Source of the DNA: CAYIFC01 sp964362645
Lineage (GTDB): Bacteria; Patescibacteriota; Minisyncoccia; Phycocordibacterales; JACOZG01
Length of the DNA: 7,569 nt
Direction of reading: 5' to 3'
NCBI GenBank assembly: GCA_964362645.1
Contig: CAYIFC010000029.1
Coordinates: forward strand, 1-7,569
Below the pieces are notes generated by a model. That model had not been told where the DNA came from, did not search any database, and was given only the letters and a program-made list of their open reading frames with translations. The position numbers and the translations under genes are program-made. Positions within the stretch are counted from its first letter, which is position 1; each line of letters opens with the position of its first letter. Below are positions 1 to 7,200 of this stretch, in pieces.

Positions 1-108
1 AATCCAATCATAGATTTTCATTCTACAAGTGTTCGGATTCAAAGGTAAATTCACAGTAGTTCCCTGTTGGCGTGTCGCCATTGGGATTAAAATAAAGATT
101 CTTGAAAC

Positions 109-114
109 AAGGAG
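109..114 (+). promoter_or_regulatory. Shine-Dalgarno site deciding the start of the small plus-strand gene
   Basis: AAGGAG lies 7 nt upstream of the GTG at 122-124, which is ideal spacing. The upstream in-frame GTG at 29 has no comparable purine-rich site before it. This site therefore favours the 122-residue product over a 153-residue one. It is the only strong Shine-Dalgarno sequence I find in the window; the minus-strand genes lack one. Confidence 0.75.
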
Positions 115-121
115 CTCCAAA

Positions 122-490
122 GTGTGCGTAAATACGATAACAAACACAAACGAAACATATAACGTTTTTTGTTTGTCCTGTGATCAAGTCTTTACCCCTG
201 TTCCCCGCTCACCACTCTGGTGGCAGGCCAAGCAAAGAGACGATCGAGGATTCTTAGACGCATTGACAATCTCCGGTGAAAAGTGCGGCTGTAAGCCAAA
301 AATCCACAAACCTCATGCGCCCTTTCGAGTCCTTGGCTACGACGATATGTGCACGGACTTTGACACTCCCTGCGACACTTTCATCAAAGCAGTCAAACTG
401 TACCGCAAATTGGTTCGCTATGGATGGGTGGTTTTCATCAGCGGAGTCTCGCTTGCTGTTCAACACCGAATTGAATTAGGCCCCAATTAA
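122..490 (+). CDS. Uncharacterised small Cys-rich protein, possibly zinc-binding (122 aa)
   Basis: I do not recognise this protein by family. The GTG start at 122 is chosen because AAGGAG sits 7 nt upstream; the frame could extend to a GTG at 29 (153 aa), which has no ribosome-binding site. The stop TAA (488-490) runs straight into a terminator hairpin, so the gene has a complete bacterial architecture. Numbered from the GTG at 122, the protein has a CxxC pair (C17, C20), a WWQAKQR segment (33-39), a CxC pair (C55, C57), two nearby histidines (H62, H65), and C77 and C84. The CxxC and CxC pairs resemble the two halves of a zinc ribbon. The C-terminal half (about 68-113) looks like a compact alpha/beta unit: YDDMCTDFD, then a likely helix around 85-99, then a hydrophobic strand WVVFISGVS. 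There is no signal peptide or membrane segment, so it is probably cytoplasmic. It converges on rpoD. A chance open frame is unlikely given the start signal, the terminator and the non-random composition. Function is unknown; metal or nucleic-acid binding is only an inference. Confidence 0.68.
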   Translation: MCVNTITNTNETYNVFCLSCDQVFTPVPRSPLWWQAKQRDDRGFLDALTISGEKCGCKPKIHKPHAPFRVLGYDDMCTDFDTPCDTFIKAVKLYRKLVRYGWVVFISGVSLAVQHRIELGPN

Positions 491-549
491 CCCGCCGCGA
501 AGTAACGGAAGAACCCGTTCGTTTCGACAGCGGGTTTTTCTTTTGTTTT
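489..549 (+). terminator. Intrinsic terminator between the convergent genes, strongest on the plus strand
   Basis: The outer stem AACCCGC (489-495) pairs perfectly with GCGGGTT (530-536). Inside it CGAA (498-501) pairs with TTCG (523-526), and AACGG (504-508) pairs with CCGTT (515-519) around a 6-nt loop. A T-rich run interrupted by C and G follows at 535-549, giving a typical rho-independent terminator for the gene ending at 490. The stem overlaps that gene's stop codon by two bases. Read on the minus strand the hairpin also follows rpoD, but it is trailed only by TTAATT, so termination of the rpoD transcript here would be weaker or need other factors. Confidence 0.8.
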
Positions 550-553
550 AAAA

Positions 554-1774
554 TTAGTACCCCAGCAACTTTTTTACTTTTTTGTGTTGGCGGATTTTGT
601 CGTGGGCTTTGGCTTCGATTTGGCGGATGCGCTCACGGGTGACGCCGAACTCGCGACCCACTTCTTCAAGAGTGCGCATGACGCCATCGGTTAGGCCATG
701 GCGCATTTCTAAAATCCGGCGCTCCTTGGGCGTGAGATCGGCCAAAATCTCGCCAATCTGATCACGGAGAATACGCCGAGCGGCGTCAGAGTCCGGCGTT
801 ACCATCTTAGTATCAGGGATAAACTCACCAATCGTCGTTCGCTCGTCGTCGCTATTGGTCGGTTTGTCCAGTGAGGTAATGCTCTGGTCAATCTTCTCGA
901 TCACGGCCACCTTCTCAATCTCCACACCCATTTCGGTGGCGATCTCAGACGGCAAGGGCTCACGGCCCAAATCTTGCATTAGGCGACGCACCACCTGCTT
1001 ATACTTAGCAATCGTCTCCACCATGTGTACCGGGATGCGAATCGTCCTCGACTGGTCGGCAATAGCGCGCGTAACGGCCTGACGGATCCACCAAGTGGCG
1101 TAGGTTGAGAACTTGTAACCCTTAGTCCAGTCAAACTTCTCGACGGCTTTAAACAAACCTAGATTCCCCTCTTGAATTAAGTCGAGCAAGGTCAGGTTAC
1201 TAGAGCGACCGATGTAGCGCTTAGCAATCGAGACCACCAAACGCAAGTTGGCGTTAGCCAGCGAGCGCTTTGCCTCTTCGTCCCCGGCGATAATTCTCCG
1301 GGCCAGATCGCGTTCGTCAGCGGCTGAAATAAGTTTGTGTCGGCCAATCTCTTTTAGATACATCTGGACCGAGTCAAGCGAAGCGGTAACATATTTGCCC
1401 GTCTTAGTTTTTGTCAGCAATTCTTCGTCGTTAAGATCATCAAGATAACCAGTATCTTCCAGCACATCCACTCCGGCCGCTTCGAGTTTGTCGTATAAGT
1501 GATCGAGAAAGGCGACGTCAATTTCAATCACTGGGAACTCCTTAAGCATTTCGCCGTAGGTTATAAAGCCACGAGCGCGACCGCGCGCCACCAAGGTCTC
1601 GAGCTTCTTCTCCATTACGGCCTGAGCTTTTGTTAGCGCCGGCGCCTTAGGCGTTTTAATCACCATCGGCGCAACTTTTTTAGCTTTAACTGGTGGTTTA
1701 ACTTTTGGCTTGGCTTTAACCTTAGCTTTTTTTGCAACCGCTTTCTTTATTTTTTTGGCTTTCTTTTTTATCAT
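554..1774 (-). CDS. rpoD: Primary RNA polymerase sigma-70 factor (RpoD/SigA)
   Basis: This is the housekeeping sigma factor, which joins core RNA polymerase and directs it to -10/-35 promoters. All regions of a group 1 sigma are present in 406 residues. Residues 1-35 form a Lys/Ala/Pro-rich tail. Residues about 55-105 resemble the region 1.1 fold (GFITYGEML...VDVLED). Region 1.2 is about 132-165 (DSVQMYLKEIG). Region 2 is about 177-250, with the core-binding part near DLIQEGNLGLFKAVEKFD and the -10 melting/recognition part YKFSTYATWWIRQAVTRAI followed by RTIRIPVHM. Region 3 is about 251-320. Region 4 is about 336-400, with the -35-binding helix-turn-helix in LEEVGREFGVTRERIRQIEAK. The large non-conserved insert of the E. 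coli protein is absent. The ATG overlaps the dnaG stop as ATGA, with no clear Shine-Dalgarno sequence, so translation is probably coupled to dnaG. It is the last gene of the minus-strand string. Identity is essentially certain. Confidence 0.98.
   Translation of the reverse strand: MIKKKAKKIKKAVAKKAKVKAKPKVKPPVKAKKVAPMVIKTPKAPALTKAQAVMEKKLETLVARGRARGFITYGEMLKEFPVIEIDVAFLDHLYDKLEAAGVDVLEDTGYLDDLNDEELLTKTKTGKYVTASLDSVQMYLKEIGRHKLISAADERDLARRIIAGDEEAKRSLANANLRLVVSIAKRYIGRSSNLTLLDLIQEGNLGLFKAVEKFDWTKGYKFSTYATWWIRQAVTRAIADQSRTIRIPVHMVETIAKYKQVVRRLMQDLGREPLPSEIATEMGVEIEKVAVIEKIDQSITSLDKPTNSDDERTTIGEFIPDTKMVTPDSDAARRILRDQIGEILADLTPKERRILEMRHGLTDGVMRTLEEVGREFGVTRERIRQIEAKAHDKIRQHKKVKKLLGY
1771..1774 (-). 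promoter_or_regulatory. ATGA stop/start overlap coupling dnaG to rpoD
   Basis: On the minus strand the bases read ATGA: ATG starts rpoD and TGA stops dnaG. The preceding bases (end of dnaG) are A/T-rich and contain no good Shine-Dalgarno sequence. The likely mechanism is termination-reinitiation, which would link sigma factor synthesis to primase translation. The overlap is seen directly; the coupling is inferred. Confidence 0.75.
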
Positions 1775-3492
1775 AAAATATTTTTTAATTCATCCAAACG
1801 TTTAGAAATAATCTTGGAGCGTTCCAGATCTTTCTCCACTGGCTCTCCGGCCCTTAAACGATATTTGATCTGATCAAGTTCGCGACGTAAAATTGTCTCT
1901 TCCAGATTACTCAAGAGTTCCTGCCAGAGCTTTAGCGGTTTGGCTGAAGTTTGGTAGGTCAGCTCGGCCGTCATAATCAATCTCTCGCGTTGGGCCTCCA
2001 AAACAGCCAATCTACCCCCTAAGTACTCTTGACTGATGAGAGCGGCTAGTTCTTTCATCCTTTCATCAGGATTGAAAGCTTTGTTATCTAGACCTTCTTG
2101 CCAAAACAACAACCCAATTAATCCCTCCTCAATCTTCTCTTGTCGAGTCAACTCTCTGGAGGACTGATTTTCTTTAGTAACAACCGGCAGCACCCCTCTT
2201 TCGCGAGCCGCCCTAAGCACTCCTTCTTTAATCACCTCATCAGGCAACTGCACCCGAGAAGCGATCTTTTCGATAAAATAGGCCCGATCTATAGTTTTGG
2301 GTAAGCGAGCTACATAGGGGTAGATCTCCGCCTCCACTAGGTGTGCCAAGTGACGCAAGTCTCGGGCCTGGCCTCCGCTTAGCGAGGCCTGGCCGGCAAA
2401 CGCATCGAGCAAAAAGTCGATGATGTGGCGGGCCGCCGCAATAGCCACGCGCCAGTGTTCTTCATTTTGCCGGATAAGATCCGCTGGGTCAAGACCGGTT
2501 GGTAGGGCAACCGCTTTAACCTCAAACCCTTGGTCGAGCGCCAACTCGATCGCTCGGCTTGAAGCTTTGAGTCCAGCAGCGTCCGAATCAAAGGCCATAA
2601 GCAAGTTACCGGTCAAACGCTTGACTAACTGCAAGTGCTCGGCCGTAAGAGCCGTACCGGAAACAGCGATTGTTTCTTCTACTCCCGCTTGATGCGAAAG
2701 CACGGCATCAAATTGTCCTTCAACGAGCACAGCTCGGTCGTTGCGGCGCATGGCCGGTCGTGCGCGGTCATAGAGGTAGAGCGCGCGTGACTTATTATAG
2801 AGAATCGTCTCCGGCGAGTTAATGTATTTGGCCTCTTTATCGCTCGGGCCAAAGATCCGACCAGAAAAGCCGATGGTCCGCCCAGAACTATCGTGGATTG
2901 GGAACATAATCCGCCGGCGAAAGCGGTCGTACACGCGTGACGAATCCCGTGGCGATTTAACGCTTAAGCCGGCCGCGATCAAATCTTCGTTACTAAAACT
3001 TTTCTGCTTAAGCGCTGTACTCATTGCTTCCCACTCGTCTGGCGCGAATCCGAGCGCGTGATCTTTAATGGTTCCCGCCTTCAGCCCTCGACTAATTAAA
3101 TACTCTCCCACTTGTGGCGTCTTCTTAAGCGCGGTGATATAAAACTCTTCAGCCGCGGCCAAAACGTTATAAATCTTTTCTTTAGCAGTCAACGCCGAGC
3201 GGTCGATTGGCTCGAGCTCAACACCGGCGCGGGCGGCTAGTACCTTAAGGGAACCAATGAAGTCCAACCCCTCGATCTCTTCGACGAAACTAAACATATC
3301 ACCGCCTTTTTGGCAGCCGAAACAGTGGTAGCTTTGACGCACGGGCGAAACCATAAAGGAAGCTGTCTTCTCGTTGTGGAAGGGGCAGCGAGCGCGAAGG
3401 TTACCGCCAGCTTTTTCTAGTTTGAGGTAAGAACCGATAACGTCAACGATGTTGAGTCGAGATTTGATTTGTTCAACATGTGGTGAGGCCAC
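1771..3492 (-). CDS. dnaG: DNA primase DnaG
   Basis: DnaG makes the short RNA primers for leading-strand initiation and Okazaki fragments at the replication fork, working with the replicative helicase. The 573 residues are close to the usual bacterial size (E. coli 581). The N-terminal CHC2 zinc-ribbon is intact: C36, H39, C57, C60 within RCPFHNEKTASF...YHCFGCQKGGD. The catalytic core follows, with RRRIMFPIHDSSGRTIGFSGR (about 192-212) and KYINSPET (222-229). The Toprim metal-binding residues are present: E258 in VLVEGQFD, D302 and D304 in FDSDAAG, and a DPAD motif at 335-338. The variable C-terminal part (about 450-573) is predicted helical and sits where the helicase-interacting domain is found; its sequence is not diagnostic. 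The GTG start is the only in-frame start before an in-frame TAA (which is the rpoC stop); just 3 nt separate the genes and there is no clear Shine-Dalgarno sequence. It overlaps rpoD by 4 nt. The VEGQ-F-D and SHQAGV...SGTALT wording is reminiscent of CPR primases. Confidence 0.97.
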   Translation of the reverse strand: MASPHVEQIKSRLNIVDVIGSYLKLEKAGGNLRARCPFHNEKTASFMVSPVRQSYHCFGCQKGGDMFSFVEEIEGLDFIGSLKVLAARAGVELEPIDRSALTAKEKIYNVLAAAEEFYITALKKTPQVGEYLISRGLKAGTIKDHALGFAPDEWEAMSTALKQKSFSNEDLIAAGLSVKSPRDSSRVYDRFRRRIMFPIHDSSGRTIGFSGRIFGPSDKEAKYINSPETILYNKSRALYLYDRARPAMRRNDRAVLVEGQFDAVLSHQAGVEETIAVSGTALTAEHLQLVKRLTGNLLMAFDSDAAGLKASSRAIELALDQGFEVKAVALPTGLDPADLIRQNEEHWRVAIAAARHIIDFLLDAFAGQASLSGGQARDLRHLAHLVEAEIYPYVARLPKTIDRAYFIEKIASRVQLPDEVIKEGVLRAARERGVLPVVTKENQSSRELTRQEKIEEGLIGLLFWQEGLDNKAFNPDERMKELAALISQEYLGGRLAVLEAQRERLIMTAELTYQTSAKPLKLWQELLSNLEETILRRELDQIKYRLRAGEPVEKDLERSKIISKRLDELKNIL

Positions 3493-3495
3493 GGA

Positions 3496-6400
3496 TTAGT
3501 CATTGGCTCGAGAGTCTAAGGTTGGTTCGCGATCATCGTGGTCATAGTCCTTTTTAAGACCTGTACCGGCAGGGATCAAACGACCAACAATGACGTTTTC
3601 TTTCAAGCCGCGGAGACGGTCGACACCGCCACGGAGCGCCGCCTTAATAAGCATTTTGGTTGATTGCTGGAAGGAAACGGAGGAGAGGAAGCTTGAAGAA
3701 GTAAGAGAGATTTCGGAAATACCAAGCAGTAGGTTGTCGGCCGCGGCCGGCTCTTTGGCCTTAGCGTTAGCCTCCTCAAGATCAAGACGCTCCACCACTT
3801 CGCTAGTTTCGAAGTCAGTACTGCCAACTTCTTTAACGCGGAAGCGCGAGAACATCTGGCGAGCTATAACTTCAATGTGTTTACGCGAGATTGAAGCACC
3901 TTGAAGTTCGTAAATATTGGTAATTTCTCGGATCACATACTCCTCCACTGTTCCCCGGCCAGCAAGCTTGTGTAGATCAGATAAATTGACTGCGCCATCC
4001 GTAAGAACTTGGCCTTTCACAACGGGATCGCCTTTTTTAACTAAAAAGTTCCGGAAAAATGGTGCCGCAAAGTCAATAATCTCTCCCTTTTTCTTACTGT
4101 TAGCCTCAGGCAAAATTGAGATAATCTGCTCCTTATCGGCGCGCCGTATATCGGTTACCACGCCATCGGTCGTGGCAATAATCGCTTCATTCTTAGGCTC
4201 GCGACGTTCAAAAATTTCTTCAACGCGTGGTAAACCACCAACGATGTCACCACCAGTGTCTACACCACCTGAGTGCTTGGTGCGCATTGTCAGCTGTGTT
4301 CCGGGCTCGCCAATAGCCTGAGCCGCGACGATACCCACCGCTTCGCCCACCTCAACCAAACCGCCGCGACCAAGGTCCAGACCGTAGCAAAGCTGGCAAA
4401 TGCCATGGATAGATTTGCACGTGAGGACTGTCCGGATCGAAGCTTCAGCTACCTTAACCTCTTCAGCTGTCCGCGCCTCTTTGGCCGTTACTAAATGACC
4501 ACGCTTATAAACCACCTTACCACTTGGATCCTTAAGGTCAGTAGCCAAAACGCGACCGCGAATCGTGTTTGCAATACCGGTGTCGAGGTTGGAAAAACTG
4601 GAACTTGTGATCGTCTTGCCATCCTTATCGCCGCAATCGTTTTGTGTAACAATAATTTCTTGAGCGACGTTAACCAAGCGTTGGGTAAGATAACCGGCTT
4701 TGGCCGTATTGAGCGCGGTGTCGGTCAGTGTTTTACGAGAACCATGGGTGGTAATAAAGTATTCGATTGGTGAAAGACCTTCCTTGTACGAAGGGATGAT
4801 TGGAAAGTCAATCAAGTGACCAGCGGTATTAATAATCAAACCCTTCATGCCGGCCATCTGACTGATCTGACTAATTGAACCGCGAGCGCCGGAAGTAATC
4901 ATATAAGCAACAGAACCACTCGGGTCGATAGTTTTAGGTAAAAGCTTTTCGACTTCACCGCGAGCACCAACCCAAATTTCGATATCCATTTTAGCTTTCT
5001 CATCCTTTGAGAGTAGGCCGTCATCATACTTACGCTCAAGCTCTTTGCTAACACTGCGAGCACGGGCGATAACCTCGGCTTTCTCCACAGGCACCTTTAC
5101 ATCATCAATACCCCAAGTTATGCCGGAACGAGTAGCATAAAAGAAACCGAAGTTTTTAACCCGATCCAAAATCTCTGGCACCAATTCGCGGGGATAGACT
5201 TCGATTAACTCGTCAACAATCTTGTTCATCTCCTTCAAGGTCATCTCGCGGTTAATAAAGGGATGATTAGCCGGTAGGGTTTGATTAAATAGAATACGAC
5301 CAATAGAAGTTTCAAATAAGAGTTCAGAAATATTGGCGTGCTTAATGCCATCGCCCTTACGAACTTTAATTTTCGCTCGCAAATCAACGACGCCAAATTC
5401 GTGAGCCGCCAGAGCGTCTCCCTCATCGCCAAAGATCTTGCCCTCACCGGTCGCCTTATCAATCATGCGCGTTACCCAGTAGCTACCGAGAATAATATCG
5501 AGACGGAGGGAAACAATCGGATTACCGTTACCAGGCTTGAGCAGGTTCTTGTCGGCGGAAATAATCTCGTGCGCTTCGCGCTGGGCGGCCGCCGAGAGCG
5601 GCACGTGCACGGCCATTTGGTCGCCGTCGAAGTCAGCGTTGAAGGCGCTACAGACCAACGGATGAATCCGGATCGCACTACCTTCAATCAACACCGGGCG
5701 GAAGGCCTGGATGCCTAAACGATGAAGAGTTGGCGCACGGTTAAGTAAGACGTATTTGTTTTTAATAACATTTTCTAAAATTTCCCACACTTCCGGAATC
5801 TGATCGTCAATAAGGCGACCAGCGCCGCGGATGTTGAAAGCGAGCTCCTGTTCAATAATCTTAGCAATGACGAACGGGCGGAAGAGTTCGAGTGCCATGT
5901 GCTTGGGCAAACCACATTCGGCCAGCTTAAGCTCTGGACCAACCACGATAACCGAGCGACCAGAGTAGTCAACGCGCTTACCAAGTAAGTTCTGACGGAA
6001 GCGGCCCTGCTTACCCTTGAGACTGTCGGAGAGAGACTTAAGCGGACGGCGTTGGGCCTGACTAACGGCGCCAGCGCTGGAACTGCGGCGGATCGAGTTG
6101 TCGATAAGAGCATCAACCGCTTCTTGGAGAATACGCTTTTCGTTACGCAAAATAACTTCTGGCGCATTAAGCTCGATAAGTTTCTTGAGACGGTTGTTGC
6201 GGTTAATAACACGACGATACAGATCGTTGACGTCGCTAGTAGCATGACGACCACCATCCAATGGCACAATCGGGCGGAGATCGGGCGGGATGACAGGGAT
6301 AGCCGTGAGAATCATCCACTCCGGACGAATACCGGCTTTGGCCAAAGCGCGGGCGAGATTGTAGCGCTTTTGCATCTTGTCGCGTTCAGCCGCCGAGGCC

Positions 6401-7188
6401 GTTTCCAACTCTTTGCCAATCGTCTCCACGAGAACCTTGAGATCGAGTTGTTTAAATAAATCGTAAATGGCTTCGGCGCCAATCCCCGCTTCAAAAACGG
6501 AGCCATACTTAAGCGACAACCGGTGGTAAGCAACTTCGTCTAACACCTGACCAATCGCCAACTTGTTGACCGTCTTTTTGGCCTCTAACAGTGATTCGCG
6601 CAAATGCTCACGCGTGCGTTCGTCTTGCAAGCCCTTGATCTTAGTTTTAAATTCGTTATCAATCTCTTTCAAAATCTTTTGGCGTTCATCCTCATGCACT
6701 CCCGTTACAATGTAACCCGCAAAATAGACCACCTTCTCCAGGTCGTTGATCGAGAGATTTAGGAGCGAACCAATCCGTGACGGGATACTCCGCAAGAACC
6801 AGATGTGGGCTACCGGACTGGCCAACTCGAGGTGGCCCATCCGCTCACGGCGAACGATCGAGCGCGTAACTTCTACGCCACAGCGCTCACAAATAATATC
6901 TTTGTAGCGAATACGGCGGTACTTACCGCAATAACATTCGTAATCTTTCTCTGGACCAAAAATACGCTCGTCGAAGAGACCACCACGCTCGGAGCGACCG
7001 GTGCGGTAGTTAATGGTTTCAGCGCGCGTAATCTCGCCATAGGACATTTGGCGGATCTTCTCGGGTGAAGCGAGGCGGAGCGAAATGGCGTTGAAGTCTG
7101 GTGGATCTTGCGGTCGATTAACTACCGTCACCGGGCGAACGGGTAACGAGATATCGGCTTCGTCGTTAATCATTTTTTTGTTGATCAT
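3496..7188 (-). CDS. rpoC: DNA-directed RNA polymerase subunit beta' (RpoC)
   Basis: This is the largest subunit of core RNA polymerase. It carries the catalytic Mg ions, the clamp, bridge helix and trigger loop. At 1230 residues it is near the size of Bacillus RpoC and lacks the large lineage-specific trigger-loop insert of E. coli. Zinc site 1 is C85, C87, C100, C103 (CYCGKY...CERCGVEV). The clamp/switch segment LLGKRVDYSGRSVIVVGPEL is at about 401-420. The active-site loop NADFDGDQM is at 517-525, with catalytic D519, D521 and D523. The bridge-helix region is about 755-800 (SGARGS...QMAGMKGL), followed by KEGLSPIEYFITTHGSRK. Zinc site 2 is C842, C924, C931, C934 (CGDKDG; CKSIHGICQLCYG). 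The trigger loop near GEPGTQLTMRTKHSGG keeps M968 and H972 but has Lys971 where Phe is usual. The C-terminus has a charged tail after LIPAGTGL. The ATG lies 12 nt after the rpoB stop in A/T-rich sequence without a Shine-Dalgarno site; a second Met at position 6 is an alternative start. No intein or frameshift is seen. Confidence 0.99.
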   Translation of the reverse strand: MINKKMINDEADISLPVRPVTVVNRPQDPPDFNAISLRLASPEKIRQMSYGEITRAETINYRTGRSERGGLFDERIFGPEKDYECYCGKYRRIRYKDIICERCGVEVTRSIVRRERMGHLELASPVAHIWFLRSIPSRIGSLLNLSINDLEKVVYFAGYIVTGVHEDERQKILKEIDNEFKTKIKGLQDERTREHLRESLLEAKKTVNKLAIGQVLDEVAYHRLSLKYGSVFEAGIGAEAIYDLFKQLDLKVLVETIGKELETASAAERDKMQKRYNLARALAKAGIRPEWMILTAIPVIPPDLRPIVPLDGGRHATSDVNDLYRRVINRNNRLKKLIELNAPEVILRNEKRILQEAVDALIDNSIRRSSSAGAVSQAQRRPLKSLSDSLKGKQGRFRQNLLGKRVDYSGRSVIVVGPELKLAECGLPKHMALELFRPFVIAKIIEQELAFNIRGAGRLIDDQIPEVWEILENVIKNKYVLLNRAPTLHRLGIQAFRPVLIEGSAIRIHPLVCSAFNADFDGDQMAVHVPLSAAAQREAHEIISADKNLLKPGNGNPIVSLRLDIILGSYWVTRMIDKATGEGKIFGDEGDALAAHEFGVVDLRAKIKVRKGDGIKHANISELLFETSIGRILFNQTLPANHPFINREMTLKEMNKIVDELIEVYPRELVPEILDRVKNFGFFYATRSGITWGIDDVKVPVEKAEVIARARSVSKELERKYDDGLLSKDEKAKMDIEIWVGARGEVEKLLPKTIDPSGSVAYMITSGARGSISQISQMAGMKGLIINTAGHLIDFPIIPSYKEGLSPIEYFITTHGSRKTLTDTALNTAKAGYLTQRLVNVAQEIIVTQNDCGDKDGKTITSSSFSNLDTGIANTIRGRVLATDLKDPSGKVVYKRGHLVTAKEARTAEEVKVAEASIRTVLTCKSIHGICQLCYGLDLGRGGLVEVGEAVGIVAAQAIGEPGTQLTMRTKHSGGVDTGGDIVGGLPRVEEIFERREPKNEAIIATTDGVVTDIRRADKEQIISILPEANSKKKGEIIDFAAPFFRNFLVKKGDPVVKGQVLTDGAVNLSDLHKLAGRGTVEEYVIREITNIYELQGASISRKHIEVIARQMFSRFRVKEVGSTDFETSEVVERLDLEEANAKAKEPAAADNLLLGISEISLTSSSFLSSVSFQQSTKMLIKAALRGGVDRLRGLKENVIVGRLIPAGTGLKKDYDHDDREPTLDSRAND

Positions 7189-7200
7189 ATTTATAATTAA

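Noticed and set aside
67..93. Possible promoter for the small gene: TTGGCG (67-72) and TAAAAT (88-93)
   Set aside because: The -10-like box is reasonable and would give a short leader, but the spacing to the -35-like box is only 15 nt and the -35 match is poor. Not strong enough to list as a feature.
29..121. N-terminal extension of the small plus-strand gene from a GTG at 29
   Set aside because: There is no ribosome-binding site before 29, while the GTG at 122 has AAGGAG at 7 nt. The extension residues are unremarkable. It remains possible but less likely.
1771..3492. Recoded TGA (glycine) as in some CPR lineages
   Set aside because: TGA ends dnaG exactly where the protein should end and overlaps the rpoD start. 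The long genes contain no in-frame TGA, and glycine motifs use GGN codons, so the standard bacterial code fits.
3917..4321. Plus-strand open frame of 134 codons inside rpoC
   Set aside because: It lies wholly within the conserved zinc site 2/trigger-loop part of rpoC on the opposite strand, and its translation is rich in Ser/Pro/Arg as expected for an antisense shadow. No start signal was seen.
5775..6269. Minus-strand open frame of 164 codons inside rpoC in another frame
   Set aside because: It is an out-of-frame shadow of strongly conserved rpoC sequence, low in complexity (Ser/Leu/Val/Thr rich), with no ribosome-binding site.
3496..7188. Intein, insertion or frameshift in rpoC
   Set aside because: The reading frame is continuous, all expected motifs appear in order at normal spacing, and the length is normal for a bacterium without lineage-specific inserts.
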